In this document: positions 8,492 through 15,278 of the stretch, one piece after another | Layout of the letters: each line of letters begins with the position of its first letter | How positions within the stretch are numbered: position 1 is the first letter of the stretch | Source of the DNA: Pelagibacterium nitratireducens | Lineage (GTDB): Bacteria > Pseudomonadota > Alphaproteobacteria > Rhizobiales > Devosiaceae | Length of the DNA stretch: 64,000 nucleotides | NCBI RefSeq assembly: GCF_037044555.1 | Contig: NZ_CP146275.1 | Coordinates: forward strand, 2,212,501 to 2,276,500 | Reading direction: 5' to 3' | Made by a program: the position numbers and the translations under genes | Notes under the pieces: generated by a model | What the model was told of the DNA's origin: nothing | The model's input: only the letters and a program-made list of their open reading frames with translations | Database searches by the model: none

Positions 8492-9781
8492 TTACGCTGC
8501 CTGGCGCGCGCGCTTGTTGCGCTGCTTGTTGCGGTTGCGCTGGGTCGCGGCTTTCGCGGGGTCGAAGGGCTTGGGTGCACCCTGCCCCTTGGACTGGGGC
8601 TTGCCGTTACGGCCCTGCGTGCGCTTTTTGGCCGGAGCTGCCGTTTTGCGCAGCGGACGTTCGCCGCCTGCGGTCGAGATCGAAAGTCCGGTCAGGCGCT
8701 CGATATCCAGCAGCAGGCCGTATTCTTCACCCGACACCAGAGCCACCGCCTCGCCCTCGGCGCCGGCGCGGGCCGTACGGCCGATGCGATGGACGTAGTT
8801 TTCGGCGACCTGGGGCAGCTCGTAATTATAGACGTGGCTGACACCGGGAATGTCGATGCCGCGCGCGGCGACGTCGGTCGCCACCAGCACACGGATTTCT
8901 CCGCCGCGGAACGATTTGAGCGTGCGATCACGCTGGCCCTGGCTCTTGTTGCCGTGGATCGAGCCCGAGGCAAAGCCGGCCGCAGCCAGAGTTTTCGAGA
9001 GCTTTTCGGCACCGTGCTTGGTGCGGGCAAAAACCAGCGAAAGCGCATCCTTGTCTGCCGAAAGCAATTGCTTGAGCAGCGAAAGCTTGGCACCCGGCTC
9101 AACGAAATGAGCGCTCTGGTTCACCTTGTCGGCGGTCTTGCCCGGGGTGGTCACCTGAACGCGGACCGGGTCCTTGAGATAGACGGCGGCGATTTCGTTC
9201 ATCTGCTTGGGCATGGTCGCCGAGAACAGAAGCGTCTGACGCGGCTGACCGACAAGGCGCGAAATTTCGCGCAGCGCATGAATGAAGCCCAGATCGAGCA
9301 TCTGGTCGGCTTCGTCGAGGACGAGATGGCGAGCCGAATCGAGACGAAGCGCCTGACGCTTGACGAGATCGAGCAGCCGGCCGGGCGTTGCGACGACGAT
9401 GTCGCTGCCCAGCGCCAGCGCCTTGATCTGGGTTCCGATGGACATGCCGCCGACGACGGAATTGACCTTGATGGGCGAGCCCTTGGTGAAGGCGCGCAGA
9501 TTGACAGCGATCTGGTTCACCAGTTCACGGGTCGGCGCCAGGATCAGGGCCTTGCAGGTTTTGGGATCGGGCTTTCCGGTCTTGGCCAGAAGCTGCTGAA
9601 TGATGGGGAGACCGAAGGCTGCGGTCTTGCCGGTGCCGGTCTGGGCAAGGCCCATGATATCGCGGCCTTCCAGAACGAGCGGTATTGCGCGTTCCTGGAT
9701 GGGCGTCGGATCGGAAAAGCCGAGCCCTGCGATGGCTTTAAGAAGATGGTCGTCGAGGCCGAGGGCCTGAAACTGAGTCAA
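8492..9781 (-). CDS. rhlE: DEAD-box RNA helicase (RhlE type)
   Basis: 429-residue ATP-dependent RNA helicase acting in RNA remodelling, such as ribosome assembly, RNA decay or cold response. Motifs in order: Q motif PTPIQERAIP, motif I AQTGTGKT (46-53), motif II DEAD (156-159), motif III SAT, motif VI HRIGRTARAG. A basic C-terminal tail (KKRTQGRNGKPQSKGQG, then RNRNKQRNKRARQAA) is typical of RhlE proteins. I chose the TTG at 9781 because AAGGA lies 6 bases before it. A possible -10 box (TATAGT, minus strand, 9821-9826) lies about 40 bases upstream, inside any longer reading frame. RhlE is the closest named type; the symbol is by similarity only. Confidence 0.9.
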   Translation of the reverse strand: MTQFQALGLDDHLLKAIAGLGFSDPTPIQERAIPLVLEGRDIMGLAQTGTGKTAAFGLPIIQQLLAKTGKPDPKTCKALILAPTRELVNQIAVNLRAFTKGSPIKVNSVVGGMSIGTQIKALALGSDIVVATPGRLLDLVKRQALRLDSARHLVLDEADQMLDLGFIHALREISRLVGQPRQTLLFSATMPKQMNEIAAVYLKDPVRVQVTTPGKTADKVNQSAHFVEPGAKLSLLKQLLSADKDALSLVFARTKHGAEKLSKTLAAAGFASGSIHGNKSQGQRDRTLKSFRGGEIRVLVATDVAARGIDIPGVSHVYNYELPQVAENYVHRIGRTARAGAEGEAVALVSGEEYGLLLDIERLTGLSISTAGGERPLRKTAAPAKKRTQGRNGKPQSKGQGAPKPFDPAKAATQRNRNKQRNKRARQAA

Positions 9782-10118
9782 ATTATGTCCTTTTCCGGCA
9801 GCACCATTTGCGCGCCGGACACTATACGGTTTTGCCGCGCCAACTTTTAAAGCTGCGCGTCTGCCGTTGCGGTTGCAGATCCATCCAAACCCACGCGCCA
9901 CATTGCGCACCGAGCGTCGGACCTGTCAGAACCCCGCGTGATCTGGGAACTTGGAAAAACATGCCGGTTCAAGGGGTCACCCGAAGCGGGGACGCGATGG
10001 CTGCTCACGCGGCAGCACCTAGCATGGGTCTCCATATCGGCGCTTGAGCGGGCAAAGTCAAGCGCCGACGATGTCACAGGCTGACAAGCGGCACGATTTG
10101 AGCTAGACGGCACAGGAC
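9782..10118. other. Gene-free divergent region between helicase and tRNA-Arg
   Basis: No convincing coding frame is seen in these 337 bases. They hold the presumed helicase promoter (-10-like TATAGT on the minus strand at 9821-9826), the 10-bp inverted repeat at 10038-10067, and presumably the tRNA-Arg promoter. I could not place that promoter with confidence. Confidence 0.6.
10038..10067. repeat. Perfect 10-bp inverted repeat upstream of tRNA-Arg
   Basis: CGGCGCTTGA (10038-10047) and TCAAGCGCCG (10058-10067) are exact reverse complements with a 10-base loop. No T run adjoins it. It lies about 50 bases before the tRNA and far upstream of the divergent helicase gene. Function unknown. Confidence 0.6.
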
Positions 10119-10195
10119 GGCCCCGTAGCTCAGCTGGATAGAGCAGTAGCCTTCTAAGCTATTGGTCACAGGTTCGAATCCTGTCGGGGTCGCCA
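10119..10195 (+). tRNA. tRNA-Arg (anticodon TCT)
   Basis: 77-nt cloverleaf with the CCA end encoded. Acceptor GGCCCCG pairs with CGGGGTC (one G-U). The anticodon stem GTAGC/GCTAT closes the loop CTTCTAA, giving anticodon TCT, which reads AGA. The T arm has GGTTCGAATCC. It precedes the universal stress protein gene. Confidence 0.96.
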
Positions 10196-10333
10196 CTCGC
10201 CTCTCTGCGCGCCACGGCACCGGATGTCGAAAATAGTGGTGGTACCATCTTGCCCGGCCCGTCGGGTCGCACCACATCAGGACGCAACGGATCGAGCTCG
10301 GTTCGCGTTGTTTCAGCAACAAGGAGACGCGTT

Positions 10334-10768
10334 ATGTATAAGCACATTCTTATCGCAACCGATGGCTCTGAACTGTCCACCAAAGGCCTCGATCAGGGCC
10401 TCAAGCTGGCCAAGCAACTGGGCTCGAAGGTTACCGTCGTCACCGTCACCGATATGTGGGCGTCAGGCGCACTGGCCGTCGCCGGGCCGGCAACCATCGC
10501 CGAATATGATGAGTCGATGCAGGCGGCGGTGAAGGACATACTGGAGGAAGCGGCCCGGTTTGCATCGGAAAGCGGCGTCGATTGCGAGACACGACATATC
10601 GCGAACCGCTATCCCGCCGATGCCATCGTGGAAACCGCCCAGGAGACAGGGGCGGATCTGATCGTCATGGCCTCCCATGGCCGGCGCGGCTTTCGCAAGA
10701 TGCTGCTGGGCAGCCAGACCACCGAGGTGCTTACGGCAAGCACGGTGCCGGTTCTGGTCGTGCGCTGA
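10334..10768 (+). CDS. Universal stress protein (UspA family)
   Basis: 144-residue single-domain Usp protein, cytoplasmic, with a Rossmann-like fold that binds ATP in one subgroup. The start MYKHILIATDGSELS is preceded by AAGGAGA. The C-terminal nucleotide-binding motif is present as SHG-RRGFRKMLL-GS (SHG, nine residues, GS), with Ala in place of the first Gly of the usual pattern, followed by the strand VPVLVVR. This suggests the ATP-binding subgroup, though binding is inferred. Length is normal. It stands alone between tRNA-Arg and the convergent DUF192 gene, with no operon partner. Confidence 0.92.
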   Translation: MYKHILIATDGSELSTKGLDQGLKLAKQLGSKVTVVTVTDMWASGALAVAGPATIAEYDESMQAAVKDILEEAARFASESGVDCETRHIANRYPADAIVETAQETGADLIVMASHGRRGFRKMLLGSQTTEVLTASTVPVLVVR

Positions 10769-10792
10769 TCGAACGGACGAGGCGGCGACCGC

Positions 10793-11263
10793 TTATTCCG
10801 CCGCTTGGTGCCCGGTTTGGACGCGCGCATGTTCAAGCCGCGCTCCCGCTTCCAGACCCAGTTCGGCCGAGCGGCCACCGGGAATTTCCAGGACGAAGCG
10901 AACCGGCTCACCCGAGGGGATCGGCGTGGTGTCCATGGGGATGGCATTCTCATGGATCCGAACGATTTCGCCGTCCGCCTTGATGAAGAGCATATCGAGC
11001 GGAATAAGGGTGTTCTGCATCCAGAAGCTGGTCGGCCGCTCATCGATGAAATCGAACAGCATACCGGCATCGGGCGCCAGTTCCTCGCGGAACATCAGGC
11101 CCCGCGACGTCTCCTCGGGCGTGTCGGCGATCTCCACGGTAAAGGTGAAGCTTTGGTCGCCTGAGTGAATAACCGCAAGGTCCTCACTATCCTGCGCGAG
11201 GGCCGGAGAAAGCGAGACGAGCAGCATCAGCGCCGACATTATGAGATTTCTGATAGCGCGCAT
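10793..11263 (-). CDS. DUF192 family exported protein
   Basis: 156-residue protein with an N-terminal signal peptide (MRAIRNLIMSALMLLVSLSPALAQ) and one DUF192 domain. Family hallmarks are GLMFREELAPDAGMLFDF, the aromatic FWMQNTLIPLDMLFI core, and EIPGGRSAELGLEAG near the end. DUF192 proteins are widespread and of unknown function; periplasmic location is inferred from the signal sequence. The stop is close to and convergent with the universal stress protein gene. The upstream gap to the cold-shock gene holds a dispersed repeat and no clear promoter. Confidence 0.88.
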   Translation of the reverse strand: MRAIRNLIMSALMLLVSLSPALAQDSEDLAVIHSGDQSFTFTVEIADTPEETSRGLMFREELAPDAGMLFDFIDERPTSFWMQNTLIPLDMLFIKADGEIVRIHENAIPMDTTPIPSGEPVRFVLEIPGGRSAELGLEAGARLEHARVQTGHQAAE

Positions 11264-11351
11264 GAGCCTTGGAACCTGCCGGGAATAAGCCGTCCTAGAG
11301 CCGTTGAGGATTTTTTTCGAAACTAATCCTCGGCCCTAAAACCTTAGTTTT

Positions 11352-11426
11352 GTCGCGTGCCCGAACCGCAAAACCGTTTCCATCCCCGATCGCGTCGAGA
11401 ACATGCTTTTGCTGGACACGCTCTAG
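11352..11426 (-). repeat. Dispersed intergenic repeat, copy 2 (RIME-like)
   Basis: Aligns without gaps to 661-726 over 11361-11426, including the shared CCGAACCGCAAAA, ACATGCTTTTGC and terminal CTCTAG blocks. As in copy 1, the TAG inside CTCTAG serves as stop codon of the adjoining minus-strand gene (11423-11425). Confidence 0.75.
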
Positions 11427-12049
11427 TGAGAAGACGGAGCGTCGCCCCAACCATCGGGGCGAATTTCGGCAACCATAAGGCCTTTTGGGCCATCACCATA
11501 GCGGGCGAGCACAAACTGGCCGGGGCGCAATTCGGTCAGGCCGAACTGGCGCAGGGTTTCCATGTGAATAAAAATATCGGGGTGTCCCTCGCCGGCGGAC
11601 AAAAAGCCGAAGCCGCGTACCCTGTTGAACCATTTGACTTCGAGCCGTTCGAGCTTCGAGGTCGGCTCGACCTGCACATGCGTGCGCGCGGCGGGCATTT
11701 GCGCGGGATGACGGGCTGTCGATTCGTCCATCGAAACAATGCGGAAGGCCTGAAGGCCGCCGGGGCGATTGAGCGCCTCGACCACGATGCGCGCGCCCTC
11801 ATAGGCCGTCTGATAACCGTCGCGCCGCAGGCAGGTCACGTGCAGCAGCACGTCAGAACCGCCGGTGTCGGGCACGATAAAGCCAAAGCCCTTGCCAGCA
11901 TCGAACCACTTGATGGTCCCGACGACTTCTATGACGTCGAAATCAGTGGCCGGATTCTGGAGATCCTGGTCAGTCCCTTCGCGGTGAGCATCGTCGTGGC
12001 CCACACTCCTTGAGTCTGGCCCGGTGCCGGAAATGTTTTTCGCCCCCAT
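11423..12049 (-). CDS. Cold-shock protein with two tandem cold-shock domains
   Basis: 208-residue protein with two CspA-like OB-fold domains, instead of the usual single domain of ~70 residues. Domain 1 (about residues 40-105) has VGTIKWFDAGKGFGFIVPD and SDVLLHV (RNP1/RNP2). Domain 2 (about 135-205) has LEVKWFNRVRGFGFLSAG and DIFIHM. A linker rich in Pro, Ala and Glu joins them. Predicted to bind single-stranded RNA or DNA in the cytoplasm. Double-domain Csps are a known alphaproteobacterial form. I chose the ATG at 12049 (MGAKNIS), with GGAAGG upstream; a TTG further upstream is possible. The stop codon lies in a dispersed repeat. Confidence 0.88.
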   Translation of the reverse strand: MGAKNISGTGPDSRSVGHDDAHREGTDQDLQNPATDFDVIEVVGTIKWFDAGKGFGFIVPDTGGSDVLLHVTCLRRDGYQTAYEGARIVVEALNRPGGLQAFRIVSMDESTARHPAQMPAARTHVQVEPTSKLERLEVKWFNRVRGFGFLSAGEGHPDIFIHMETLRQFGLTELRPGQFVLARYGDGPKGLMVAEIRPDGWGDAPSSH

Positions 12050-12282
12050 GCGCAACGCCTTCCACACACGCCCCTGCAAATCCGCAGGTACTCATAACAA
12101 TTGCGCACAGTCTGGCCGATTCAAGACAAAAAGTTAAGGACCATTCATAAATTTGTTGCCAGCAATTAACCATTGCGCCTTGCAAACCGCCGCTTGGCCA
12201 CAGATGCCACCTTCTGCTAGCCTCGCTTACGCCCTGCCCCGACGGCGCTGGGGCATGACCACAACAGAGCCGGAGCCTTGCT

Positions 12283-12699
12283 TTGAAATATCTTCACACA
12301 ATGGTGCGCGTTTCCAACATCGAGGAAAGCCTTCGCTTTTACGGCGAAGGGCTTGGCCTTGTTGAATCCCATCGCATCGAAAATGAAAAAGGGCGCTTCA
12401 CGCTCGTTTTCCTGCACGCCCCCGGCGACGAGGGCGCCAAGGTCGAGCTGACCTACAACTGGGATCCCGAAGAGTATAGCGGTGGCCGCAATTTCGGGCA
12501 CCTGGCCTATCGGGTCGAAAACATCTATGCGCTCTGCCAGCATCTGGCCGACATGGGATACACAATCCATCGTCCGCCGCGCGACGGCCACATGGCATTC
12601 GTCAAATCCCCCGACGGAATTTCGGTCGAATTGCTCCAGGAGGGCAATCTCGATGCGCAGGAGCCATGGGCTTCGATGCCCAATACCGGAACGTGGTAA
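12283..12699 (+). CDS. gloA: Lactoylglutathione lyase (glyoxalase I)
   Basis: 138-residue vicinal-oxygen-chelate metalloenzyme that converts the hemithioacetal of methylglyoxal and glutathione to S-lactoylglutathione. All four metal ligands expected for GloA are visible: His5, Glu55, His73 and Glu116. The start is a TTG (KYLHTMVRVS), chosen because homologues begin at the same place (M-x-x-LHTM) and His5 would be lost from the next ATG; GGAG lies upstream. Length matches bacterial GloA. Stands alone, followed by a strong terminator. Confidence 0.95.
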   Translation: MKYLHTMVRVSNIEESLRFYGEGLGLVESHRIENEKGRFTLVFLHAPGDEGAKVELTYNWDPEEYSGGRNFGHLAYRVENIYALCQHLADMGYTIHRPPRDGHMAFVKSPDGISVELLQEGNLDAQEPWASMPNTGTW

Positions 12700-12730
12700 A
12701 CGCGTAACGGGAAATTAACCACGCTGATTG

Positions 12731-12760
12731 ACCGGCGGTTAGGCAACCGCCGGTATTTTT
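12731..12760 (+). terminator. Intrinsic terminator after gloA
   Basis: ACCGGCGGTT (12731-12740) pairs perfectly with AACCGCCGGT (12745-12754) around an AGGC loop, followed by ATTTTT. It lies 31 bases after the gloA stop. Confidence 0.93.
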
Positions 12761-12808
12761 GTGTCCGTGGCCTGGGACTCTTTCAACCCCGACACGGAAG
12801 TGGTTTTG

Positions 12809-13273
12809 ATGCGTTTACTGTCTAGTTTGATCGTCATGGTGTGCCTGCTCGGCGCCTGCGCTCCGATGGCGATGTTCGCCTCGGGAAATGGCGCGGGATA
12901 TAGCGGCCTGCGGTCCGACTGGGGAACCTATGTGTCCCATTCCAACGTCAATGCCTTCTGTCTTTCTCCCAAGCTGCGCCTTTTGATCTGGGATGTCGAA
13001 GGGCATTTCGGCAAGAAGGTGGTCATGAATTCGGGCTATCGCACGCCATGGCACAACGCCTCGGTCGGCGGCGCTGAAGCCTCGTTCCACACCAAGTGCA
13101 TGGCTGCCGATTTCTACATTCCCGGCGTCCCCAAATCCCGCATCATCGCTTATGCGCGCAACAACGGACTGGTCGGCGGGCTGGGTTGCTACCCCGGTCA
13201 GAACTTCGTTCATCTCGACGTCCGCGACCGGCCGCGCGGCTATCGTGGACCGGTCACATTCAGCGGCTGTTGA
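12809..13273 (+). CDS. M15-like (YcbK/DUF882-type) peptidase-family lipoprotein
   Basis: 154-residue predicted lipoprotein. Start at 12809 (MRLLSSLIVMVCLLGAC) has GGAAG upstream and gives a lipobox LLGAC with the modified Cys at residue 17. The mature domain shows SGYRTPWHNASVGGAEASFHTKCMAADFYI and FVHLDVRD, which match the Zn-binding H-x6-D and final H-x-D pattern of M15A/YcbK-type D,D-peptidase-like folds. A role in peptidoglycan trimming on the periplasmic side is inferred from the family. Ends about 95 bases before tRNA-Glu. Confidence 0.82.
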   Translation: MRLLSSLIVMVCLLGACAPMAMFASGNGAGYSGLRSDWGTYVSHSNVNAFCLSPKLRLLIWDVEGHFGKKVVMNSGYRTPWHNASVGGAEASFHTKCMAADFYIPGVPKSRIIAYARNNGLVGGLGCYPGQNFVHLDVRDRPRGYRGPVTFSGC

Positions 13274-13299
13274 AATTGAAATAAAATCGATTTTGGGTA

Positions 13300-13328
13300 T
13301 TGCGCAATCGGAAAGCCCCCCCTATACA
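13300..13328 (+). promoter_or_regulatory. Promoter of tRNA-Glu (TTC)
   Basis: TTGCGC (13300-13305), a 17-base spacer and TATACA (13323-13328), 40 bases before the mature tRNA start. The spacer is C-rich near the -10 box. Confidence 0.55.
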
Positions 13329-13368
13329 CCCGCTCACTGGCCGACGCGGTGATCCGCAGACGCCCGCC

Positions 13369-13444
13369 GCGCCCTTCGTCTAGCGGTCTAGGACGCCGCC
13401 CTTTCACGGCGGAAACACGGGTTCGAGTCCCGTAGGGCGCGCCA
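13369..13444 (+). tRNA. tRNA-Glu (anticodon TTC)
   Basis: 76-nt cloverleaf with encoded CCA. The acceptor arm GCGCCCT/AGGGCGC is perfect; the anticodon loop CTTTCAC gives TTC, and the T arm has GGTTCGAGTCC. Nearly identical to the second tRNA-Glu downstream. Confidence 0.97.
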
Positions 13445-13479
13445 ACATTCTTCGTTGAGAAGATTTGGCTGTTTTTGCG

Positions 13480-13508
13480 TTGCATCCGATGGCGCGCAAC
13501 GCTATCTA
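13480..13508 (+). promoter_or_regulatory. Promoter of tRNA-Glu (CTC)
   Basis: TTGCAT (13480-13485), a 17-base spacer and TATCTA (13503-13508), 68 bases before the second tRNA-Glu. It suggests the two tRNA genes can be transcribed separately. Confidence 0.5.
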
Positions 13509-13576
13509 TGCGGGCGACAAACGGTCCCCGAGGCCTTTCCGCTTTTCTTTGATCGCGGGAATGGTTCGGTGTCTAG

Positions 13577-13651
13577 GCGCCCTTCGTCTAGTGGTCAGGA
13601 CGCCGCCCTCTCACGGCGGTAACACGGGTTCGAGTCCCGTAGGGCGCGCCA
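13577..13651 (+). tRNA. tRNA-Glu (anticodon CTC)
   Basis: 75-nt cloverleaf with encoded CCA. Same acceptor, anticodon stem (CCGCC/GGCGG) and T arm as the upstream tRNA-Glu, but the loop CTCTCAC gives anticodon CTC. The D loop is one base shorter. The next gene downstream is the lower-GC DUF2806-like gene. Confidence 0.97.
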
Positions 13652-13876
13652 GACATTTCAATGACTTAGCTGGAATCGTCCCGTTTTGTCTAGTATCCGT
13701 CAAATATATCACCTTTGGACAGCCGCGAAACAGCGGCGGATTCGTCTTGCCCTCCCCTGCCCGGCCGAACATGATCGATGCATTCAAGATGGGGACTGTC
13801 AGATGCTAAGATTTTTTTTCGCAACTTCAGTCTGGATCACGACGAGTGTGGCTCTACCGCGGGTTTGGGGGTAGGC

Positions 13877-14854
13877 ATGTCTAGAGACGACGAAGGATCT
13901 GGCCAAAGCAATTTGCCCGAGCCAGTAGCTAGGCAAGAGGAAAGGAAGTCAGGATGGCTCGCTTCCATCAATCCGCAAAACGCGGCGCGGGTTGTGAGGA
14001 CGATAGGAAAACTTACGGGCATTGCTTCAAGGGTTTCTGATGGACTTTCGCAGAAATTACGCGAGAACAAGGGGCGCGACACCATAACTGCTGCGGTTGC
14101 TGAACGCCTTGCGGCTGGCATAAAGAACTCCGATCCGACGATGGAAAGGATATTCCAACGAGAAGCCGAACGCTTGGTGCGCGAGCAAGAAAATCTTGAA
14201 GAAATCGCTGACATTGCAGCAGAGAACCTTGGAGGTCGCAAAGAGTCGGACTTCCAGAAAGGTGATATTGAGGATGATTGGCTCTATCAATTTGAGAATG
14301 CTGCAAAAGGCTTTTCGTCGGATCGAATGAAGCACACTTTCGCGCGCATTCTTTCCGGAGAAATACTCAGGCCGGGGAGCTATTCACCAGCGACACTGAA
14401 GGCATTGGTTACACTAAGTTCTGAGGATGCGAAACTGATCGCCATATTCATGTCAATGGCGTTCACTACGACCGTAGGGTCGCTCACTCCGCAACTGATT
14501 AGTGCGGACCTAGTTCCAGGGTCGAACGGTTTACGTCCGTTTGGTTTGTCCTACGACAAGTTATCACTGCTGCAGCAGTGCGGCTTCCTATCCCCAGAGC
14601 TCAACACCCACCGAGAGGTTGGAGAGGCTCTATTCACTTTAGTGCCTGGCTTCATAGGCAGTTCGTTTGTCCGGTGGCAGCCATTGGCCGAGCCAAACAA
14701 TGGGCGTCAAATCAAGCTACCAGGTTTATTGCTAACGAAGGTTGGCAGCGAAATTTCGCAAGTCGTGGAAAGGGGGGCTCCGCCACCGGAATATATAGAG
14801 AAGATAAAGGAGTTCTCTGAAAAAAAAATGAAACTCAAGCTGCTTCATACCTAG
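13877..14854 (+). CDS. DUF2806-like protein of unknown function
   Basis: 325-residue soluble protein that I assign tentatively to the DUF2806 family. The hallmark central region is IEDDWLYQFENAAKGFSSDRMKHTFARILSGEILRPGSYSPATLKAL (131-177). It is preceded by a charged, probably coiled-coil segment (RIFQREAERLVREQENLEEIADIAAENL, 91-118) and followed by an alpha-helical C-terminal half. Start at 13877 follows GGGGGTAGG. Base composition (about half GC) and codon use are clearly lower-GC than neighbours, and it sits just after two tRNA-Glu genes, so acquisition by transfer is likely. No integrase or att repeat is visible. Biochemical role unknown. Confidence 0.7.
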   Translation: MSRDDEGSGQSNLPEPVARQEERKSGWLASINPQNAARVVRTIGKLTGIASRVSDGLSQKLRENKGRDTITAAVAERLAAGIKNSDPTMERIFQREAERLVREQENLEEIADIAAENLGGRKESDFQKGDIEDDWLYQFENAAKGFSSDRMKHTFARILSGEILRPGSYSPATLKALVTLSSEDAKLIAIFMSMAFTTTVGSLTPQLISADLVPGSNGLRPFGLSYDKLSLLQQCGFLSPELNTHREVGEALFTLVPGFIGSSFVRWQPLAEPNNGRQIKLPGLLLTKVGSEISQVVERGAPPPEYIEKIKEFSEKKMKLKLLHT

Positions 14855-14980
14855 AACGCAAACGGCCCCGCCGAAACAGAGCCTTCACCTGGTCGATTGG
14901 CTTGCCTTGTCTGTCCACCTGAAACAAACCACCGAACGGCCCTGGCAGGTGATATGGTGTACTCTAACCAGTGAGGCACC

Positions 14981-15214
14981 ATGACCACGACGTTCCTGAT
15001 CCAGTCGTTCCAGCAACGCGGACGCAAGCTCGTTTCCGATCCACTGCAAAAGGCAAAGACCGCCGAAAGTGCCATTGCAACGGCGGAGCGGATTGCTCCG
15101 ACAAAGGCCGGTGTGGTGGCCTTTTCCCAGGAAGTCGATATCGAAACCGACTGCTATGACGAGCCGCTGGTCCTGTTCAAAACAGGGGTGTTGCCCGCTG
15201 AACTTCTTGAGTGA
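14981..15214 (+). CDS. Small conserved-type hypothetical protein
   Basis: 77-residue protein, MTTTFLIQSFQQRGRKLVSDPLQKAK..., with GTGAGG upstream of the ATG. The sequence has the composition of a real alphaproteobacterial protein (EVDIETDCYDEPLVLFKTGVLPAELLE at the end) and no signal peptide or membrane segment. I do not recognise a domain. It lies between the DUF2806-like gene and the M20 peptidase, transcribed in the same direction as both but with no close operon link. Possibly a short regulatory or accessory protein; function not known. Confidence 0.6.
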   Translation: MTTTFLIQSFQQRGRKLVSDPLQKAKTAESAIATAERIAPTKAGVVAFSQEVDIETDCYDEPLVLFKTGVLPAELLE

Positions 15215-15278
15215 GCACGCCGGTAAAATTTCTTTACTGGACCGACTCGGCTGATAAGGTCGCGGCACTTCCAACTCA

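Noticed and set aside
13369..13651. The duplicated tRNA-Glu genes as an att site pair flanking an island.
   Set aside because: Both copies are complete tRNA genes with different anticodons and their own promoters. There is no repeat of the tRNA 3' end beyond the DUF2806-like gene, and no integrase.
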